From the NCBI GenBank assembly GCA_030532225.1, contig JAUNLQ010000006.1, forward strand, positions 1-64,000: a stretch of 64,000 bases of DNA, in the 5' to 3' direction. This document shows, one piece after another, positions 61,004 through 64,000 of the stretch (position 1 is its first letter; each line of letters opens with the position of its first letter). Both the position numbers and the translations under genes were made by a program. The notes beneath the pieces were generated by a model. The model ran no database searches. It had not been told where the DNA came from and was given only the letters and a program-made list of their open reading frames with translations. Source of the stretch: Bacillota bacterium (GTDB lineage: Bacteria > Bacillota > Clostridia > Tissierellales > Peptoniphilaceae).

Positions 61004-63589
61004 TTATTGAACTTTAATTTCTAAATGTCCATTTTCTTCTGTAAGAATTAATTTTTGTCCTGGTTTTATTTCTTGGCCAATTAACATTCTAGAAATCTTT
61101 GTTTCGATTTCTTTTTGAATATATCTCTTAACAGGTCTGGCACCATATTGAAGTGAATAGGACTTGTCTAAGATTTCTTCTTTAGCCTTTTGGTCAATTT
61201 CCAGGTCAATTTCCATTTCTTTTAGTCTATTCTTCAAGTCTTTTATTTGAAGGTCTATAATTGAGAATATTTCTTCTCTTCTAAGAGGTTTAAATAGAAC
61301 TATTTCATCTACCCTATTTAAAAACTCTGGCTTAAAGGCCCTTCTTAGTTGGTCTTGAACTCTAGCCTTTGCTTCTTGGGAAATTGTGCCGTCGTCTTGG
61401 ATTCCGTCTAGTAGGTCTAAGGAGCCAAGATTAGATGTCATAATAATTACTGTGTTTTTAAAGTCTACTGTTCTTCCTTGGTTGTCAGTAAGTCTTCCGT
61501 CATCTAGAACTTGTAATAGGATATTAAACACATCTGGGTGGGCCTTTTCAATTTCATCAAATAGGACTATTGAGTAAGGTTTTCTCCTAACAGCTTCTGT
61601 AAGCTGGCCACCTTCTTCATAACCTACATATCCTGGAGGGGCTCCTACTAGTCTTGAAACTGTGTGCTTTTCCATATATTCTGACATGTCTATACGGATC
61701 ATAGACTTTTCGTCATCAAAGAGAGATTCTGCCAGGGCTTTTGAAAGTTCTGTCTTTCCTACTCCAGTTGGCCCTAAGAAAATAAAGGACCCTATTGGCC
61801 TAGTAGCTGCTTTCAAGCCTGATCTAGACCTAATTACAGCATCTGTTACAGCTTGGACAGCTTCATCTTGGCCTATAACTCTTTGGTGAAGAACTTGGTC
61901 TAGTCTTAAAAGCTTTTCCCTTTCTGATTCTTGAAGTTTGGTTATTGGAATCTTGGTCCATCTAGAAACTACTTCAGCAATTTCATCTTCAGTAACTTCT
62001 TCTTTAATAATCTTTTCTGCTCCAAGATCTTCTTCCAGCACAGTTGCTTGAGCCAAGTCTTTTTCAAGCTTTGGTAGTTCACCATAGCGAAGTTGAGATA
62101 GACTTTCTAAGTCATAGGTCCTTTCAGCTTCGGCTATTTTTTGTTTAACCTTGTCTATTTTTTCTTTAAGGTCTTTAACCTTGTTCATTGAAGCTTTTTC
62201 TTCTTCCCACTTGGCTGATAACTTGTTAAATTCTTCTTGGTCCTTTTGGATTTCTGCTTCTAATTTTTCTAGTCTGATTTTAGAAGCTTGGTCATCTTCT
62301 TTCTTTAAGGCTGCTCTTTCGATTTCCAAGGTCAATAATCTTCTTCTGATTTCGTCCATAGATTCTGGCATAGATTCCATTTCTGTCCTTAACATTGAAG
62401 AAGCTTCGTCCATTAGGTCTATAGCCTTGTCAGGCAAGAATCTGTCTGTAATATACCTGTCTGAATAAACAGCTGCTGCAATTACTGCTCCGTCAGATAT
62501 TCTAATTCCATGGTGGATTTCATATTTTTCTTTAATGCCACGAAGAATAGATATTGTATCTTCAACACTAGGTTCTTCAACTAATACCTTTTGGAAACGC
62601 CTTTCTAGGGCCTTGTCCTTTTCTATATTTTCTCTATACTCGTCTAAGGTTGTAGCTCCAATTACATGAAGCTCTCCCCTTGCAAGCATAGGTTTTAGTA
62701 AGTTAGAAGCATCCATAGAGCCTTCAGCCTTGCCTGCTCCTACTATATTGTGAATTTCATCAATAAATAGAATGATCTTGCCGTCAGATTCTTTTACTTC
62801 CTTCAAAACAGCCTTTAATCTTTCTTCAAAGTCTCCACGATATTTGGCTCCAGCAACTAAGGCTCCCATATCCAAAGAAACTACAGTCTTGTCTTGTAAA
62901 GATGCTGGAACATCTTTGTTTACAATTCTTTGGGCCAGGCCTTCTACTATGGCAGTTTTACCAACACCAGGTTCACCTATAAGGACAGGATTGTTCTTGG
63001 TCCTTCTAGATAAAATCCTAATGGCATTTCTAATTTCTTCATCTCTGCCTATAACAGGGTCAAGCTTGCCATCTCTTACTAATTTTCCTATGTCAGTTCC
63101 ATATTTTTCTAAGGCTTCATAGGACTCTTCAGGGTTATCACTTGTAACATTTTGGTTGCCACGAACCTTTTGTAAACTTTGTAAAAATCTATTTCTGTCA
63201 ATGCCAAATTCCTTAAATATTTCTGCTGACTTGGTGTTTTTCACCTTTAGTAAGGCCAAATACAAATGTTCAACAGATACATAAGAATCTTGAAAATCAT
63301 TGGCTTCTTTTAAAGCATCATTCAATAGCTTATTAAAGTTTTGTGACGGATAAGTTTGGCCTCCTGCTTGTTTAGGAAGTCTAGATACTTCTTCTTCTAG
63401 TCTTCTCCTATAAGCTCCAAGGTCTACTCCCATTAAGGACACTATTCTAGCTATAAGGCCTTCTCTGTCGTCAACCAAGGCCAGATGTAGGTGAAGGTCT
63501 TCTATCTGAGGATTTCCATTATTTATGGCAGTAGAGTTTGCATCATTAATTCCTTGGATTGATTTTTGGGTAAATTTGTTAAAATCCAT
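61004..63589 (-). CDS. clpB: ATP-dependent disaggregase ClpB
   Basis: Hsp100 chaperone of 861 aa that dissolves protein aggregates with DnaK/DnaJ. N-terminal Clp-N repeats (about 1-145), AAA-1 with Walker A GEPGVGKTAIVEG (about 200), a long coiled-coil M domain (about 405-525; a hallmark separating ClpB from ClpC), AAA-2 with GPTGVGKTELSKAL (about 605) and the C-terminal D2-small domain. It follows the dnaJ-type gene by 24 bases and is probably part of a heat-shock operon whose start lies outside the window. Confidence 0.97.
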   Translation of the reverse strand: MDFNKFTQKSIQGINDANSTAINNGNPQIEDLHLHLALVDDREGLIARIVSLMGVDLGAYRRRLEEEVSRLPKQAGGQTYPSQNFNKLLNDALKEANDFQDSYVSVEHLYLALLKVKNTKSAEIFKEFGIDRNRFLQSLQKVRGNQNVTSDNPEESYEALEKYGTDIGKLVRDGKLDPVIGRDEEIRNAIRILSRRTKNNPVLIGEPGVGKTAIVEGLAQRIVNKDVPASLQDKTVVSLDMGALVAGAKYRGDFEERLKAVLKEVKESDGKIILFIDEIHNIVGAGKAEGSMDASNLLKPMLARGELHVIGATTLDEYRENIEKDKALERRFQKVLVEEPSVEDTISILRGIKEKYEIHHGIRISDGAVIAAAVYSDRYITDRFLPDKAIDLMDEASSMLRTEMESMPESMDEIRRRLLTLEIERAALKKEDDQASKIRLEKLEAEIQKDQEEFNKLSAKWEEEKASMNKVKDLKEKIDKVKQKIAEAERTYDLESLSQLRYGELPKLEKDLAQATVLEEDLGAEKIIKEEVTEDEIAEVVSRWTKIPITKLQESEREKLLRLDQVLHQRVIGQDEAVQAVTDAVIRSRSGLKAATRPIGSFIFLGPTGVGKTELSKALAESLFDDEKSMIRIDMSEYMEKHTVSRLVGAPPGYVGYEEGGQLTEAVRRKPYSIVLFDEIEKAHPDVFNILLQVLDDGRLTDNQGRTVDFKNTVIIMTSNLGSLDLLDGIQDDGTISQEAKARVQDQLRRAFKPEFLNRVDEIVLFKPLRREEIFSIIDLQIKDLKNRLKEMEIDLEIDQKAKEEILDKSYSLQYGARPVKRYIQKEIETKISRMLIGQEIKPGQKLILTEENGHLEIKVQ

Positions 63590-63613
63590 AATGTCTTTCC
63601 TCCATATTTATTT

Positions 63614-64000
63614 TTATTTATCTAAGTCTCTAAGTTCTTCGTATAAGTTTTCTTGGTCTGCAGTTAAAAACTCAGGGTTTTCGATTTGAAACTCAACTAT
63701 AAGGTCTCCCTTACTTCCATTAAGACTTTCAAAACCCCTGCCCTTGATTCTTAATCTGTGGCCAGATTCTAATTTTTCAGGAATTTTTATTTTTAGTTTT
63801 CCTGATATTGGAGAGATAATAGTTTCTCCTCCAAAATAGGCTTGCCAAGGTTTGATTTTTGCCTTATAAATAATATTATCTTCTTCTAAAAATTCTGTCT
63901 TAGATTGTCTAATATTAATTTTAAATAAGACATCACCATCTACGCCCCATTTTTCTCCCTTGACTCTAAGCTTTTTGCCTGGGCTTATGCCCTTAGGAAC
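63614..64000 (-). CDS. DnaJ/CbpA-type co-chaperone, C-terminal part (cut by window end)
   Basis: Only the last 128 residues are visible; the frame is open to the window edge. The sequence has the peptide-binding C-terminal domain of DnaJ/CbpA proteins: ISPGKKLRVKGEKWG, YKAKIKPWQAYFGGET, KLKIKIPEKLESGHRLRIKG and GRGF. The N-terminal J domain and any zinc finger lie outside, so DnaJ against CbpA cannot be decided. Immediately upstream of clpB. Confidence 0.85.
   Translation of the reverse strand, partial: VPKGISPGKKLRVKGEKWGVDGDVLFKINIRQSKTEFLEEDNIIYKAKIKPWQAYFGGETIISPISGKLKIKIPEKLESGHRLRIKGRGFESLNGSKGDLIVEFQIENPEFLTADQENLYEELRDLDK

Noticed and set aside
1..64000. CRISPR arrays, prophage, insertion sequences, rRNA
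   Set aside because: No regularly spaced repeats, integrase, transposase, structural phage genes or rRNA segments were recognised on either strand.

Overview
The window looks like a chromosomal segment of a low-GC, strictly fermentative Bacillota, most likely a Tissierellia/Peptoniphilaceae-type anaerobe. This is inferred from AT-rich DNA, almost exclusive AGA/AGG arginine codons, strong AGGAGG ribosome-binding sites, T-box and SAM-I leaders, and a methylaspartate (glutamate mutase) fermentation cluster. I saw no phage, insertion sequence or CRISPR array.

Layout. Positions 94-4862: small membrane proteins (two DUF975-like, one SdpI-like), a lipoprotein with a duplicated domain, and a DUF2254 protein. 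Positions 5012-22793, all minus strand: a housekeeping block in the order known from Bacillus (glmU-prs-pth-mfd-prsA-mazG-hup-rqcP-divIC-yabR-tilS-hpt-ftsH-dusB-greA-lysS), with the sporulation genes of that block absent. Its GlmU has a degenerate uridyltransferase half, and its LysRS carries an extra C-terminal tRNA-binding domain. Positions 22996-24968 (plus): a dicarboxylate/amino-acid symporter and an aspartate/glutamate-type racemase. Positions 25164-33782 (minus): nine genes for glutamate breakdown: glmS-glmL-glmE (B12-dependent mutase), mal (methylaspartate ammonia-lyase), a two-subunit Fe-S hydratase (mesaconate hydratase) and citD-citE-citF (citramalate/citrate lyase). Together these convert glutamate to acetate plus pyruvate.

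Positions 34270-37551 (plus): an isoprenoid operon, ispE - DXR-like reductase (DRL) - ispD - ispF, in which the DRL-family enzyme sits where a dxr could be expected. Positions 37676-44489: mixed genes including metK under a SAM-I riboswitch. Positions 44518-52382 (minus): an oligopeptide ABC transporter, oppA-B-C-D-F, in which three components carry unusual insertions: an RCC1-like beta-propeller in the OppC permease, a coiled-coil-like block in OppF and a helical block in OppA. Positions 52545-57373 (minus): proS and metN-metI-metQ, each behind a T-box leader. Positions 57493-60797 (plus): trkA-trkH and citX, the enzyme that makes the prosthetic group transfer to CitD, far from citDEF. Then tRNA-Leu(GAG), clpB and the 3' end of a dnaJ-type gene, cut by the window edge.

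The parts fit a cell living on peptides and amino acids: peptides enter by Opp, acidic amino acids by the symporter, and glutamate is fermented by the methylaspartate route. The strongest candidates for something undescribed are the decorated Opp transporter (above all the propeller in OppC) and the half-degenerate GlmU.
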